40,056 bases of DNA from Paratrimastix pyriformis (GCA_027972325.1 JAPMOS010000139.1:62501-102556), one strand, 5' to 3'; counted from the first letter of the stretch, positions 1 through 36,664 are shown. Numbers and translations are program-made. The notes: generated from the letters alone by a model not told the origin.

Positions 1-25
1 GCAGGTTCGATCCCTGCATCGAGCA
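1..25 (+). tRNA. 3' end of a tRNA gene (partial)
   Basis: The window opens inside a tRNA. Bases 1-17 form a perfect T arm (GCAGG, loop TTCGATC, CCTGC), followed by a 7-base acceptor 3' strand (ATCGAGC, 18-24) and discriminator A25. A run of T at 29-33 can serve as the Pol III terminator. The anticodon lies outside the window, so the amino acid is unknown; the missing 5' acceptor strand should read GCTCGAT or a wobble version of it. It lies just before an internal EGF exon of the next gene, so it is probably nested in an intron of that gene, on the same strand. Confidence 0.8.
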
Positions 26-56
26 CATTTTTCTTTTTCCTTTTTTCTCTCGCCAG

Positions 57-5423
<5,367 letters not shown>

Positions 5424-6203
5424 CCTTCTCAAATCTGCATCCTCTTCATCCCCCCGCGCCTTCTCGTCGTGTTTTCCGTATGTGGCCTTCGGCCCCCCAT
5501 CCTCCTGTTCTCATGTTTTCCTTTTCCCTTCATCAAATCCATTGTCTTCTTCTTCCCCCTCAAATTCCTTCCCCCCCTCCTCCCCCCCCTCCCTCCTCCA
5601 TCCCTCCCTCTTCGGCTCCGTGGCCATCCGCTCCACTTTTCTCTCTCTCTCTCCTCGATTCGATCCCATCCGATCCGATCCGTCTTCCTTTTGTGGGGCC
5701 TGTGTGCAGGTCCCGTTCGGCTTTCATCATCTCCGCCTCGCTGGTCAACTCGCTCTGGCTTTGGGGCAGGGGCAGAGGGGGGCAGAGGGGGGGCGGGGGG
5801 GGGGGGGGGCGGGGGGGCGGGGGGGGGGCAGGGGAGGGCAAGGAGGGAGGGAGGGGGAAGAGGGAGTGGGCTCGTGGATCCATTAGTGAACAATGGAAAC
5901 TCATGGGGTTCTTCAACAACGGATCACAGAGAGGCATGCTGTGCATTTGCTAGGACGCAGGCGAGGGGGCCTCGTGATGGGGCCCTCTTCGGCCGGTGCA
6001 GCCGCGGCGTGCAGCCCCAGTGGGTGGGTGTTGGGGGGGGCGGTGACGCTGCAAGCATCGGCACCCGGTCAACTGGCCAGCGGAGTATCTCAATTGATAG
6101 CTGTAATGCTGGTCCCAACAGTAGCTGAGCAGAGCGGATTAACTTCGACATTTCAGTGAATCTGTGATGGGGCTCCCCTACTCATGCCGGATTTTCATCA
6201 AGA
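5424..6203. other. Non-coding interval before tRNA-Cys
   Basis: No gene was recognised. The 5430-5700 stretch is pyrimidine-rich and open in several frames without any recognisable domain. A G-rich tract (runs of G up to about 10) fills 5770-5865. From about 5880 to 6175 the sequence becomes complex and non-repetitive, with no convincing open frame; it could hold an unrecognised RNA gene. The EGF gene and the cyclase gene converge on this interval. Confidence 0.5.
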
Positions 6204-6275
6204 GCGACTTTAGCTCAGTAGCAGAGCGGAAGACTGCAGATCTTCAGGTCACCGGTTCGATTCCGGTAGGTCGCT
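6204..6275 (+). tRNA. trnC: tRNA-Cys (anticodon GCA)
   Basis: Complete 72-base cloverleaf without intron. The acceptor stem is GCGACTT (6204-6210) with AGGTCGC (6268-6274). The D stem is GCTC/GAGC, and the anticodon stem GAAGA/TCTTC encloses loop CTGCAGA (6234-6240), so the anticodon is GCA. The variable loop is AGGTC and the T arm ACCGG-TTCGATT-CCGGT. Discriminator T6275 matches the U73 typical of tRNA-Cys. A T-rich stretch from about 6288 can terminate Pol III. Confidence 0.95.
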
Positions 6276-7349
6276 AATCTTTTGCCTTTTTTTTTTCCTT
6301 CCCCCCATTTTTTGGGATCTTCAGTCTTCCGAATCCCATAATTTTTTGCCGTGATGCGGATTGCAATAATCCTCACCAGTCATCCTCATCCAATCCTCAT
6401 TCCATCCCAAAATATCATCATCACCATCACCCAATCGTCCAGAGAGGGCGACGGCGGCGAGCTCGTGGCTGGGGTGGGCCAGGGTCCCCAGTCGAGTGTC
6501 TTGGAAGTCCCAAATGGGCCAGGGTCCCCAGTCGAGTGTCTTGGAAGTCCCAAATGGGACGGCGGCGAGAACGAGCTGCATATATGACGGGGACAGCTTC
6601 CAGAGGGATGACGGGCCCGTAGGGGAACGGCGGCGGGGGCACAAGGGGCGCAGATGGCGCGGACGGTCCAGATTCTCATTCGGGTTCATCAGCCAGGCCT
6701 CCCCCAGCGACGAATTTTTCGGATGACCGATGGCGAGCCATTTTTCGACGACGACGCGGAGAGAAAGGAGAGAAATCCGAAACACGGACAAACAAAAAGC
6801 AATGTGGGTGGTGTGGGGTGGGGGGATGAGGGGTCGGGGGTCTGGGGTGGGTGGGGTGCAGGGGACGGGAATTGAATCCCTCCCCAAATGAAAAAGACGA
6901 CACACGGGGCAAGCAAGCCAACACAGGCAGGAGCAGGCCAGCTTGGAAACAGTTGACGATCCGATAGACGGATGGACGCTATAGAAAACGATGGATGGGG
7001 TGGGCGGGTGGGTGGGTGGGGAGGAGCGAAGACCAGGGCCGGGGCGATGACACGCAACGAACGCTGGGAGCAGGATGCGGTAAATTCACGAAGAGAAACG
7101 AAAAAGGAACGGTATGTGAAATGCGCAGAAGGATAGAGAAACAAGGGGAAAAAAAAAGATGAGGAAAGCGGCGAACGGGTGTGGTCCGACAAACAACAAC
7201 AACCACAACAACAACAACAACAACACGACCACCAACAACCACAACAAAAAAAAAGCCAGCACACAAATCACCAACAACAAACAACGGTGGGGGTTTTCCG
7301 CTACACGCTCGAGGGCGCGCGGGGACCTGAAGCTGTCGTCCCCCTCTTT
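6276..7349. other. Intergenic region between tRNA-Cys and the cyclase stop
   Basis: No convincing gene. It holds a perfect tandem duplication of about 40 bp (6481-6520 and 6521-6558), a purine-rich stretch (6750-7160) and a CAA/AAC-rich tract (about 7190-7255). Open frames here are GC-rich shadows without recognisable domains. Confidence 0.6.
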
Positions 7350-22364
<15,015 letters not shown>

Positions 22365-22565
22365 GATCTCTTTGGTCAGACCCCCGGGGGCAATTTTTGA
22401 TCGATCGCCTGCCTTTGAATGTCACGGTTCAAAGTGACTGGCTCTGCGCTATCATTAACGTACATCCGACTGCTTGGACATAAAACGGCGGGATGGCAGG
22501 CAGCACTCCACGCCTTTTTCCGGCACCTGTCGGCAGCACCCCTCAGTTTGTCGACTGATTCATCG
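22365..22565. promoter_or_regulatory. Divergent promoter interval, cyclase gene / GGH gene
   Basis: 201 bp separate the proposed start codons of two diverging genes. I see no clear TATA box; the interval holds GATCGATCG and CGACTGATTCATCGATGAG-like stretches. A single in-frame Met upstream of the GGH start exists at 22419, but it lacks the signal peptide context. Confidence 0.5.
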
Positions 22566-27536
<4,971 letters not shown>

Positions 27537-28067
27537 CATCCCTCCGACCGCCTTTTCCAGAGGCCCCTTCTTGTCCGAGCGATCAGTCAGTCAGTCAGTC
27601 TCGTACAACCTTGGAGGAGGATGAAGTCATTTTGCTCCACATACACAGACATTACATACACACAGACAATTTTCCCGGTACTTCCTGTCCGATCGATCAG
27701 TCAGTCCCAGTCAGTCTCGTGTTCGTGCAGCCTCGTGGAGGCGAGCCAGTCATTTTGGCCCCACACACCCATTTTCCTGTTTGGCACGCACACAGACTTC
27801 CCTCCCCGTCATCCCTCCCCCACTTTCCCCCCCTTTTTCCTTTCCTTTCCTTTCCTTGTTCGAGAATGTTTCTCCCGTGAGTGGAGTGGTGCGTCTGTAT
27901 AGAGCCGTGGGGGATGTGGAGCGTATAGCTCCCAACCGCCCCCCCGGATCGCAACTAAATAAGCCGAGTGAAGAAAAACACGAATAACACGACAAGCAGT
28001 CGAAAAAACACGAGGAACCCGGGGTCGGTGGGTGTGGCGTGGTGGATGTGGATTCAACCCCAGGGTT
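27537..28067. other. Convergent 3' flank of GGH and EF-hand genes
   Basis: No gene seen. Two copies of a unit of about 120 bp (from about 27565 and 27685) share CTTCYTGTCCGA, CGATCAGTCAGTC, a CTCGT...GGAGG stretch and a GTCATTTT end; a shorter relative lies at 27450-27490. A CT-rich stretch (27800-27860) follows. Confidence 0.65.
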
Positions 28068-28718
28068 CTAGGCGCATGTCTGGCGCAGCATTCGGGCAAT
28101 GTCCATTTGCCGGAGAAATTCCGAAAACGAGATGCTACGAACAAATGAACAAATGGGGATGAGGATGCGGTGGATGGTGCCCCGGGGGGTAGCGTCAGAC
28201 CGGGTTTTCGCTGGATCGGTCGTCGAGGCTTGATCAATCACAAAGTGATGAAGATCGGCCTATCAGCAAGAGGGTATGCGCAACAGGTGTGGGTGGAGGG
28301 GCAAAGACCTGGGTAATCTCGCGAGAGAACCGCCGTGACATGATCAGAATGGCCTGTTCCACCGTGATCGTGCCTCGTTCTTCCGTGTCGTGCATCAAAA
28401 ATTCGAGGATGTTCAGCAGCCGAGTGGGCTCTGATGAAAGCGGATTTGCCCGAACACGGAGAAAGATCGCTATGATTTCATCAAAGCTCAATTTTCCGTC
28501 GCCATCCTTGTCGACTTCCCAGATGATGTCCCTGATAGTGTCCTGTTTTTTGAAAGTCGAGTGAGCGCCGTTGAGTCAGCACAAACCGGGGAGGCTCGCT
28601 TGCCAAGCTGAAGGAGTGCCCTTTTCATATCATTACTATCAATGTAATTATCTCTGTTCAAATCCAGCTTCCGGAAGAGGCTGGCAAAAAGCTGAAACTC
28701 CTCCTCTTCGAAAGACAT
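28068..28718 (-). CDS. EF-hand calcium-binding protein, 163 residues
   Basis: Four exons: 28718-28587, 28542-28309, 28259-28201, 28134-28068; all phases agree and a TAG ends it at 28068. The N-terminal EF-hand loop (DLNRDNYIDSND) keeps most ligands, the second (DKDGDGKLSFDE) is canonical. Then come LLNILEFLMHD, a degenerate third loop (DTEERGTITVEQ) and a degenerate fourth (STTDPAKTRISFSEF). This order, with the IIWEVD and EFLMHD motifs, resembles a calmodulin-like family that I know mainly from flagellated or ciliated protists, so an axonemal calcium sensor is a reasonable inference. An alternative start 15 bp upstream (28733) adds MTLLR. It shares an 82-bp promoter interval with csn5. Confidence 0.88.
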
Positions 28719-28800
28719 CCGCAATAAAGTCAAACAGGAAAAGAGCCTGCTACGACAGGGGAGTTTTTACTCTGCTCAATTCAGCGCCAACCAAGTGAAA
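28719..28800. promoter_or_regulatory. 82-bp bidirectional promoter, EF-hand gene / csn5
   Basis: The two start codons are only 82 bp apart and point away from each other, so core promoter elements and both 5' untranslated regions must be packed here. It is AT-richer than its surroundings (CAATAAAGTCAAACAGG). No canonical TATA box is seen. Confidence 0.6.
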
Positions 28801-30137
28801 ATGGCAGCGCCCGGAAAGCAGGTTGATCTTGATGCGGTCTATGTCCACGATCGCGCTGAGATGCAGCGCATTCGTGCGTTGCACCCCTGGCGGCAGGAGT
28901 CTGTATGCCCTCTTTCTTTTTCCCTTTATTTTTTGTACTCCCTCCCTTTTCAACTTCTTGCGCGAATAGTCCTCACCATTTCAAATATGTCAAGGTTTCC
29001 GCCTTGGCTCTCCTCAAGATGGTTTGTATTATCGTCAATTGTTTTTATATACCTGATCACCTTCTCCCCGCGACATTCCCAACAAAGGTCATGCATGCAT
29101 GCAGTGGTGGTCGCTTGGAGGTTATGGGGATTCTCCAGGGCCGTGTGACCGCCAACACTTTCATTATCATGGATTCCTTCGCCCTTCCTGTTGAGGGGAC
29201 GGAAACCCGTGTTAACGCCGGTGATCAGGCCAACGCCTACATGGCTCAGTATCACGAAATGTCGCACTCTGTCTGTGAATTATTTTTCACATAGCCTTCG
29301 GTTGTCAACATGCATTGTTCGAATCTACCAGCTTGGCCGTCCTGAAGATGTCGTGGGCTGGTATCACTCGCACCCTGGCTATGGCTGCTGGATGTCTGGC
29401 ATTGATGTCCGGACCCAGACTTTGAATCAGATGCTCGATCCCTACCTTGCCATTGTGGTCTGTCACCACTCGCTCCTCCCACCGACACGATCTCATCACA
29501 TTTTCCTCCCAGGTTGACCCCGTCCGAACCATTTCCTCGGGTCGTGTCGAGATTGGTGCCTTCCGCTGCTATCCCGAGGGGTATAAGCCACCAGAATTTG
29601 TGCAGGAGTACCAGAGTGTGCCCACCCACAAGATGGAGGATTTCGGTGCCCACGCCGATCGGTCTGCATCACCCCTGGGCACCACTTCCTCTCCCCCTTT
29701 TTTTGAATTTCGGGCAAAAGTTCAAAAATAATCGTCTCTGCTCCCCGGGGTTTGTAGCTACTACAAGCTCGAGACGACCTTCTTCAAGAGCAGCACGGAT
29801 AACCGGATGCTGGACCTGCTGTGGAACAAGTACTGGGTGAACACACTGTCGTCCTCTCCCCTGATGGCGGTCCGTCATCCCCCCCCATCCTCCCCCCGTC
29901 ATCTTCCCCCCCCCCCCCGTCATCCCCCCCGTCTTGCAACCTGACGGCGATACCGTCCAGAATAATACAATCCTCCATCAATCCCCCACCGACCCACCCA
30001 CCCCCCCCCCCATCATCATCCACATCCATTCAAATCATCATCATCGTCATCATCATTATCATCAGCAGCAGCAGTAGTATCCATTCGTCATCCATTCATC
30101 CAATCATCATCAGCATCATCATCATCATCATCATCAG

Positions 30138-30174
<37 letters not shown>

Positions 30175-30885
30175 TCTCCTACCACCATCCGCCCCACAGA
30201 ACCGGGACTACTTCTCGCAGCAAGTGGAGGATGTGGCGGCCAAGCTGGACGGGATCGACCTGCAGGCCCGCTTCACCTCCAAGCGCGAGTATAACCCCTT
30301 CAAGGACGTCAAGAAGGATGGGTCTGTGTCGTGTCTCTGTGGCTGTGGCTGTCTGTCTGTCTCTGCCGTGTCATCTGTGTCTGTGTCACCTCCATGCGCG
30401 AGTATCTTCATCATCATCCAAGATCCAATCATCATCATCCAATCGTCCTCATCCAATCATCATCATCAATCATCATCATCCCAATCATCATCCCAATCAT
30501 CATCCACCACCATCATCCACCACCATCCACCACCATCATCGTCCCAATCATCATCCCAATCATCATCCCAATCATCATCATCCCAATCATCATCATCCCA
30601 ATCATCATCACCAGTCATCACCCAGTCATCATCCAGTCATCATCCAGTCATCATCCAGTCATCATCCAGTCATCATCCAGTCATCATCCAGTCATCATCC
30701 AGTCATCATCATCATCATCATCATCATCATCGTCATCCAATCATCCTCACCATCATCATCCAGTCATCATCATCACCATCCCTCCGTCCTTCTTTTCTCT
30801 CCACAGCTCCAAGTCTGCGATGGAGCACCTCTCGGGCCTGATGAACCAGGTCATGAAGCACTCCCTGTTCAACTTCGCCTCGTAA
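28801..30885 (+). CDS. CSN5: COP9 signalosome subunit 5 (JAMM deneddylase), complete
   Basis: Catalytic subunit of the COP9 signalosome; removes NEDD8 from cullins. Eight exons: 28801-28898, 28970-29021, 29088-29270, 29332-29457, 29513-29661, 29758-29869, 30200-30321, 30807-30885; all phases agree and give 306 residues (human 334). The MPN+/JAMM site is complete: Glu61 in [10 protein letters not shown], then His123, His125 and Asp136 in [16 protein letters not shown]. Family hallmarks include [48 protein letters not shown] and [17 protein letters not shown]; a divergent C-terminal helix region ends [14 protein letters not shown]. The proteasome paralogue Rpn11 is excluded by the ALLKMVMH and WNKYWVNTL segments. 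Introns 1-5 are short (about 55-100 bp), whereas introns 6 and 7 (330 and 485 bp) are satellite-rich. Confidence 0.97.
30003..30175 (+). repeat. ATC/AGC repeat in csn5 intron 6
   Basis: CATCATCAT with CAGCAT and CAGCAGCAG interruptions, preceded by a C-rich tract with CCCCCCGTCAT units (29878-29935). Confidence 0.9.
30406..30780 (+). repeat. CCAATCATCAT and CCAGTCATCAT arrays in csn5 intron 7
   Basis: CCAATCATCATC units (30415-30610) switch to perfect CCAGTCATCAT 11-mers (about 30612-30705) and then to pure ATC. Confidence 0.93.
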
Positions 30886-31467
30886 CCACACATCCCCGCC
30901 GCGGGGGGCGATGTCAACGAGTACAGTGTCATGACCCCCCCTCCTCCTCCTGTGATCCGGATGGGTGGGTGGGTGGGGGTGCTTGTTAATTGTGCCAATT
31001 TTCGCTCTTCCCCTCTATCACCCCCCCCCCCCCAACCAACCAACCACTCCATCTCATCGCACCCCCACCGGTTGCTTCCCCCAAAAATCCCGCCCACGGC
31101 AGCCCTCGTCCATTTGTTCTTGGTTTCGCTGGGGCTTTGCTTTGCTTTGCTTTGCTTTGCTTGCTCGCCCGTCCCCGTGGATGAGCCAATTCGGGGACAC
31201 AAAGATCGAAGGTAACCATGATGCGGAGTGGGTCGGCACAAGAAGATCAGGGGGACCCCTCTGGGGAGAGGCGCCCAGAAAAGGCCTTCAATCCACGGCG
31301 AGAAAGGGGGTTGCCTGGTCAGTCACGGGTGACGTTATTTTCCGGGATCCCGTATGACCCCGGTAATAGTCCCTCCCTCAGAAAATAGTCCTCAAAGTGA
31401 TTTTTGGGTTTCATCAACCTTGACGATCAATGAATCTGAGGTACCAACGACCAACCACGCGCCGTAT
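30886..31467. other. Convergent interval between csn5 and the LRR-CHAT gene
   Basis: No gene seen. It contains a poly-C run at about 31021-31033, five tandem TTTGC units (about 31136-31161), and a complex stretch 31200-31460. Confidence 0.65.
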
Positions 31468-34400
31468 TTAGTGAGCAACCATAAAACGGGCAAATCCTGG
31501 CGACACAAGCGAGGCCCGTTCACCAGTGGATGGTGTGACAAGGGGAGCTGCTGCAGGGGCCGTGGTTGCCTGTGACCACGAAGGCTGAGTTCTGCTTGGA
31601 GAAAGAACGCAACAGACCGTGGGTGTGGCTGTCGGGTGAGGAGGGGGCGAGATGGCGGGCGCAGGCAGAACCTCTTGTTCCGGCTCGTCACAGGGCGGCG
31701 CGCGGAAGGAAGACGACAGCCGGCACGGGATCATAAAGGCATTCTGGCCACAGCGCTGGCAGCGCCGAGCGTAGGGCAGGTGTATTCCGTCTGAGGATTT
31801 CCCATCCGCTTTGGTACCATCAACACAGGGGCGACAGCGAATGCACCACCCGGAGGGGGCGGCCGGGTGGGCGATGCACGGCGGCACGACTGGGGAGAGC
31901 GTCTCGCAACCCCCCGTCGTTGTCTGGCCGTCAACAGCGCCATCGGGGTGTTGGATGTCGTCGTGGCGAGTCGAGGCGATGCAACCCGGGGCATACTCGA
32001 TTGCGAACAAGGGAGGGGTGCCTTCGGGGCATCCGCAGGTGCATCGCATGGGAATCTCCGCCAACGGGCGCGCGAGGGCCCGCAGTGCGTGGAGGGCCTC
32101 GGCCAGGGTGGGCCCACGCGAGAATCGGCTCCCGCAGACCAACTGCTCGGATTGGTGGGGAAGGGAAGACGGCGGACGGGTCGCCCGAAGGAACACCAGT
32201 GGTGTTTTCGGGTCAACCCGGCCCTTGTATGTGCCGCGTGCCTGCTGGGCTTGGCGGCAGGCAACCGCCACGGCCTCCTCGAGGTCGGCAGGGAGCGAGT
32301 TCTGTGGGGCGTAGCCGAGCAGAACTGAGAGGAACTTGGTCGCCTCCACGTCGGTCAGCTCATCCGCCGTGGCCACCACTTGCTCCAGCCCGCCGATTGA
32401 TGCGACTCCCGTTGATGGTGGCGGCCGGCGGCGCTGAAGATGCTCCCCCAGGGCAAGCGTGTTGCAGCACAGCAACAGCACCGCGTGGGGGGTGACCTCG
32501 GTTGACGCAATCTGTGTCGTTGGTGGCAGTGGGTCATCAGCGAAGCAGCCCACCAGTTCATCGGGGCTGATCCATGTCATTCTGCCTGCGATACCCTCCT
32601 CACCGCGAATGCTGATGCTCTGGCGGAGGCCGTGGCCCACGTGGACGACCAAGTCGGGGCGGAACTCGCGAATCGCATCTAAAGGCAGAAACAACGTCAA
32701 AGAACAGATCGAGTCACTCAGATGCAGGGTCAAAGTCTCCACGCCAAAACAAACCGCCAAACATCGTATGGAGGCTCAACGGGAAGGGGAAAACGTGTTC
32801 GCCCGGGGACGATGGGATGATTGCCGAAGAAGACAAGAAAGGAAAAGGATGGGGATTCAACCGCAGGGCAGGGGCACACAGACTCTTGAGTGACATCGAG
32901 GTGGGTTGTTCCAGGAAGCGCACTGCGAAGTTCTGAACGGCAGAAATTGCGGGCGGACTGATGGGGGAAACGCCGAAATGAGACAGACGTATTCAGCTTC
33001 GTGCTTTTTGAGGTCTTTGGAGATCTTTTCCAGCTCCGAAGCGCTCACCAGCTGAGGTTCGCGGTCTCCGACGCGGGGGATGGGGTTGACTGCTGTGAGC
33101 AGCATTCGCAACACAGGACCGCGTCGTGGGCAGACGGCAATTGCCGGGCGGCCAGCGCCGTCACTGGGTGGTGTCGAGGTGGGAGGGGGAGCCGGAGGTG
33201 GGGATGCGGGCCGCTCATCGAAGGGTGGCATGCCAGCAATGGCTGCGCTGCGGACCACCAGACGATGGGATTGACAGCCAGCGCACCCGAGGGTCATCTC
33301 GGCGCTGTGCTGATCCACCGGCAGGCCCAACATCAGACAGCGCGCACAAAACGCCGGGATGCCTTCATGCACTGCCTCCATGAACATGGTGGAGTTGCGC
33401 TGGATTCGGGGAAGGTAGGCCAGTCGACTGGCCGGGTCGGGCATGACAAGGGCGCTGTCAATGGGGTCGGACTCTTCGCACATCATGCCACAGCCCACGC
33501 AGGCCCACCCGATGCGGAACTGTGGTGTGGAGGAAGGCGGGCATTGACAGCAGAATTCGGGGCACCGATGATGGAGGGACGCCGGGAGCTCGCCCAGAGG
33601 GACCCCCGGGAAGTGAGCCCGGAGGTCCTCGAGGAAGGCTCCGGATTCATCGGGATCAGGCTGATGGCCTTCATATGCGACATTACACGAGACATGCGCA
33701 TCGGCCAGGGCAGGCACGGCATGGGCGAGTCCCAAGGCGGCGTAGGATTTCAGATATCGTGAAATCTGGCCGATATGCCCTGCCAGGAGGAGTCCCCTCC
33801 GCTTCTGCACCTCGAACAGGCTTCCCAGAAACAGGTCGGGGCTGCCGGCGGAGCTGTGGGTCTGCAAGACCACCTTGACGGGGGCACCGGCCTGGTTCAG
33901 GAGGCGCACGAGGTCCGGGGCGAAAAGGGGCCGCAGCCGGGGCGTCTGGGAGGTCCGCAGCACAAGGGCGTCGCGAGTGCAGGGGCAGTCAAACACGAGA
34001 ACGTCGGGTCGGTCTTCCCGGAGACGAGCTGCACAGATCACCAAAAAAAAGGCACAGAAACAGTGACGAGGGTATTGCCTCAAAGACAGAGGAACAGATG
34101 CAGTGGATTTTGCGAGGCTGTGTATTTGTGAAGATTGGCACACGAGATTGGCACGGTCGTGTCAAATTGCGGACCGAGCAGGGCCGACGGCCTGAGATCT
34201 GCCGCTTTGAGGGTGATTGTGGAGTCGGCCAACTGCGAATCATCGGATGAGGTTGGGATGAGAGCCGATTGCAGCAGACTTGGGATGCGTACTTGGCGTG
34301 GAGTGCCTGATCCTGTGTGGCGATGAGAACCACGAAGCCGGCCACTTTGCCGGCGGCAGGCGGTGGTGAGCAGAGAGCCTCTGGCTGTGGTCTGGGTGAC

Positions 34401-36664
34401 TCAAGTTGTTCGGGGGCTTCGAGTGGCTTATTGGGAGGCGCCTCGGAAAATGGAGTGGCGAGTGCCTCGAGTGGGGCGAGGGCTTTGGCTGGGGCGGCGG
34501 GCGCCTCGGGAAACGGGCAAGCATCCGTCGGCAGTGATTCGAATGCCTCGAGTGGGTCGATAGCTTTGGCCGGTTGGGATCCGGGTGCCAACGGCAAGTA
34601 ACGGGCAGGGGCACGGAGCCCAAGGCGACTGAGGAAGGGGCAAGGCGACTGAATTGCGACGGGACCCTTGCAGCCCTTGCATATGAGGCGCACGAGGGCT
34701 GGACAGTTCAGAGTGGCGGCCAATGTGGACGGTGATTGCAGAGAGGAGACGTATTCGGAATCGCCCGCTGCCGACTCGAATGTGCGCAGGGCGGGCAGGT
34801 CAAAGGGGAGCCGGGATCGGCCTTCCAGACTCAGGTGTTCCAGAGTCGGCCGGCACTGATGTGCGAGCGTGTGGTACGCTTCCACCCACGAGTTCGCAGC
34901 CTCGAAAACGCGCAGGGGCGGCACCGTCGCGAAACGCATGCGTCGGGGCACGGCCTCGTTGAGTCTGAGGGAACTGAGGAGCGGCGTCTCCAGCAGAAGG
35001 GCAGGGAGGAAGTTTTGCCGCTGTGAAGACACCTCGAGGGCCTGCAGTCCTGGGGCACAGAGGCTTGTCCATTCGCTCATGTCCACAGAGAGGCCGACGA
35101 CCGAGGCGGGAAGAATGAAAGTCCCGTGGTCGATGATCTTGGGAACAATCTGAGGGCGAGGGTGGGCTGAAAACATGCTCATCAAGTCGTCTTCCTCTGT
35201 GTCGCACTGGGCGTCAATCCGGAGGCTGAGGGGCCCTTGCGCTGCCGCCACCAGCGGGGCACAGGAGTACGCAAAGGTGTCGCTGGCCGAGCCTGCGCAG
35301 ACCAAGAAGGAAAGAGATGAGATTTTCAACGACCATTCAATGGGTCTATCAGCAGTGCGCAGCATCCGTGAGAGCAACTTCGACAGACCGAAGCCAGTAA
35401 TGTTGATCCGCTCAAGACGGGGCACGGGACACGCAGTGATCATGTGCCAATTATGGCCTGCCTCTCCAGCACGGTGCCGAACGGAGGCCTTGAAGGAGCG
35501 CAGCGAGGGGCAGCGGAGGGTCAGGCTGGCTAAGGTTGCAGGGAGGACCACTGTGAGACGCTCAGCCAGAGGCAGATCGATTGTGACCGTGGTGAGGTCC
35601 GTCTCCAGTCTGAGATCACACTCTCGCAGCCCAGCGGGGAGAATGGGCCGTGGCTCGGTGAGGGCAAGTCGGGCGGTAAGGGATACCAGGACGGAACCAA
35701 CAGAGAGCAGCGACTCGGAGGTGAGGACGAAGTTGGGAGTGATCCGGAGGCACAATTCCCGCAAATTGGGGCACCGCTCCGGAATGAAGCTGCTGAGGAC
35801 GTCAGGCGGCAGTCGGGTGGTGTTGTTGTCGCGTCCGGTGACGTTTCGGGAAGTGGTCATGACAAGGCGGTGCAGATTGGGCCAGCACGGGAGCAGGCCG
35901 GGCAGATCATCGGGGTGGCAGGTCAAGGCGAGTCCTCGCACCCGAGCCGGGACAAACAAGGAGAGGCCAAGGTCTCTTGCCCCTTGGGGAAAGTCACCCT
36001 CGCCCGCTTCATCGCTTTCGATTTCAGTGATTGTCACAAGATGACGGGCGAATTCAGCAGGGAGACCGAAGCAGGCGATGGTGGAGAGACAGGTCTCGAG
36101 CAATCGCAGGTGCGGGGACCCAACTTTCAGTGTCTGGACAAACTCTAGGGTGGAGGTGGGCTTGAGATTTGGCAACCGCAGGACTTCCAACTTGGGGCTG
36201 CCAGCCAGAAACCGTGCCAGGGGGAGCTGGGCAGGATACTCGGAGAGGAATATGGTCCGCAAATTTGGGAAGGGTGGAAAACATTCGATGGGGAGGACTT
36301 CTGCAGATAGAGACAAGGACTCGAGCGAATCGGCACAGCGACGCAGGATGATGTCCATTGGAGGGATTCCAGCTTTTGCCCAAAGACTCCCACACCGAGG
36401 TGCCATGTCAAACACGAAACGGAGCTGCCTCACACGAACCAGAAGGCTCCGCAGCCGATGGTTGATCGCGGAAAGGATACAGTGCAATTCAAAGGATGCA
36501 TCCACGTCTGCGAGATATAACCACACATCGTCTGGAAGAAAGTCGAGCAGTGACACAGAGGCGAAGGGGAATGATGCCGTTGCGTTGCGCGCAAGAGCAA
36601 CCGGCAGCTTGTGTGTCCGGTCGGGTGAAAGAGGCTGTGCGCTGTCTTGTTTTTTGTTGGTCAC
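31468..36664 (-). CDS. Leucine-rich-repeat protein with tandem CHAT caspase-like domains
   Basis: Five exons, 36664-34280, 34232-34175, 34028-32989, 32932-32884, 32678-31468; all phases agree and give 1580 residues. Residues about 37-75 (LPDDVWLYLADVD) look like an F-box-like helix; about 100-700 is irregular leucine-rich repeat. A Pro/Glu/Ala-rich hinge leads to a first CHAT-like domain (about 770-900: FVVLIATQDQALH, RPDVLVFDCPC, VKVVLQTHSSAG) in which the GHG and catalytic Cys positions read CPC and His872. A Cys-rich stretch with several CxxC pairs follows (about 980-1085). The second CHAT domain (about 1118-1320) has VLRMLLTAVNPIPR, RPDLVVHVGHG (His1193), LLLCCNT (Cys1249) and GLEQVVATADELTD, so it may be an active cysteine protease. 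A Cys-rich tail ends it. CHAT proteases (clan CD) act in bacterial and fungal immunity and cell death; LRRs would sense a ligand. Function here is inference. All four introns are short (47-205 bp). Confidence 0.82.

Noticed and set aside
5915-5950. U6 snRNA (ACAGAGA) or 5.8S rRNA (CAACAACGGATC) gene
   Set aside because: Only short motifs match. The AGC triad of U6 and the rest of 5.8S are absent at the required spacing.
22419-22565. Upstream in-frame Met of GGH as the start
   Set aside because: It would bury the signal peptide behind 49 residues. Starting at 22566 gives a normal signal sequence and family length.
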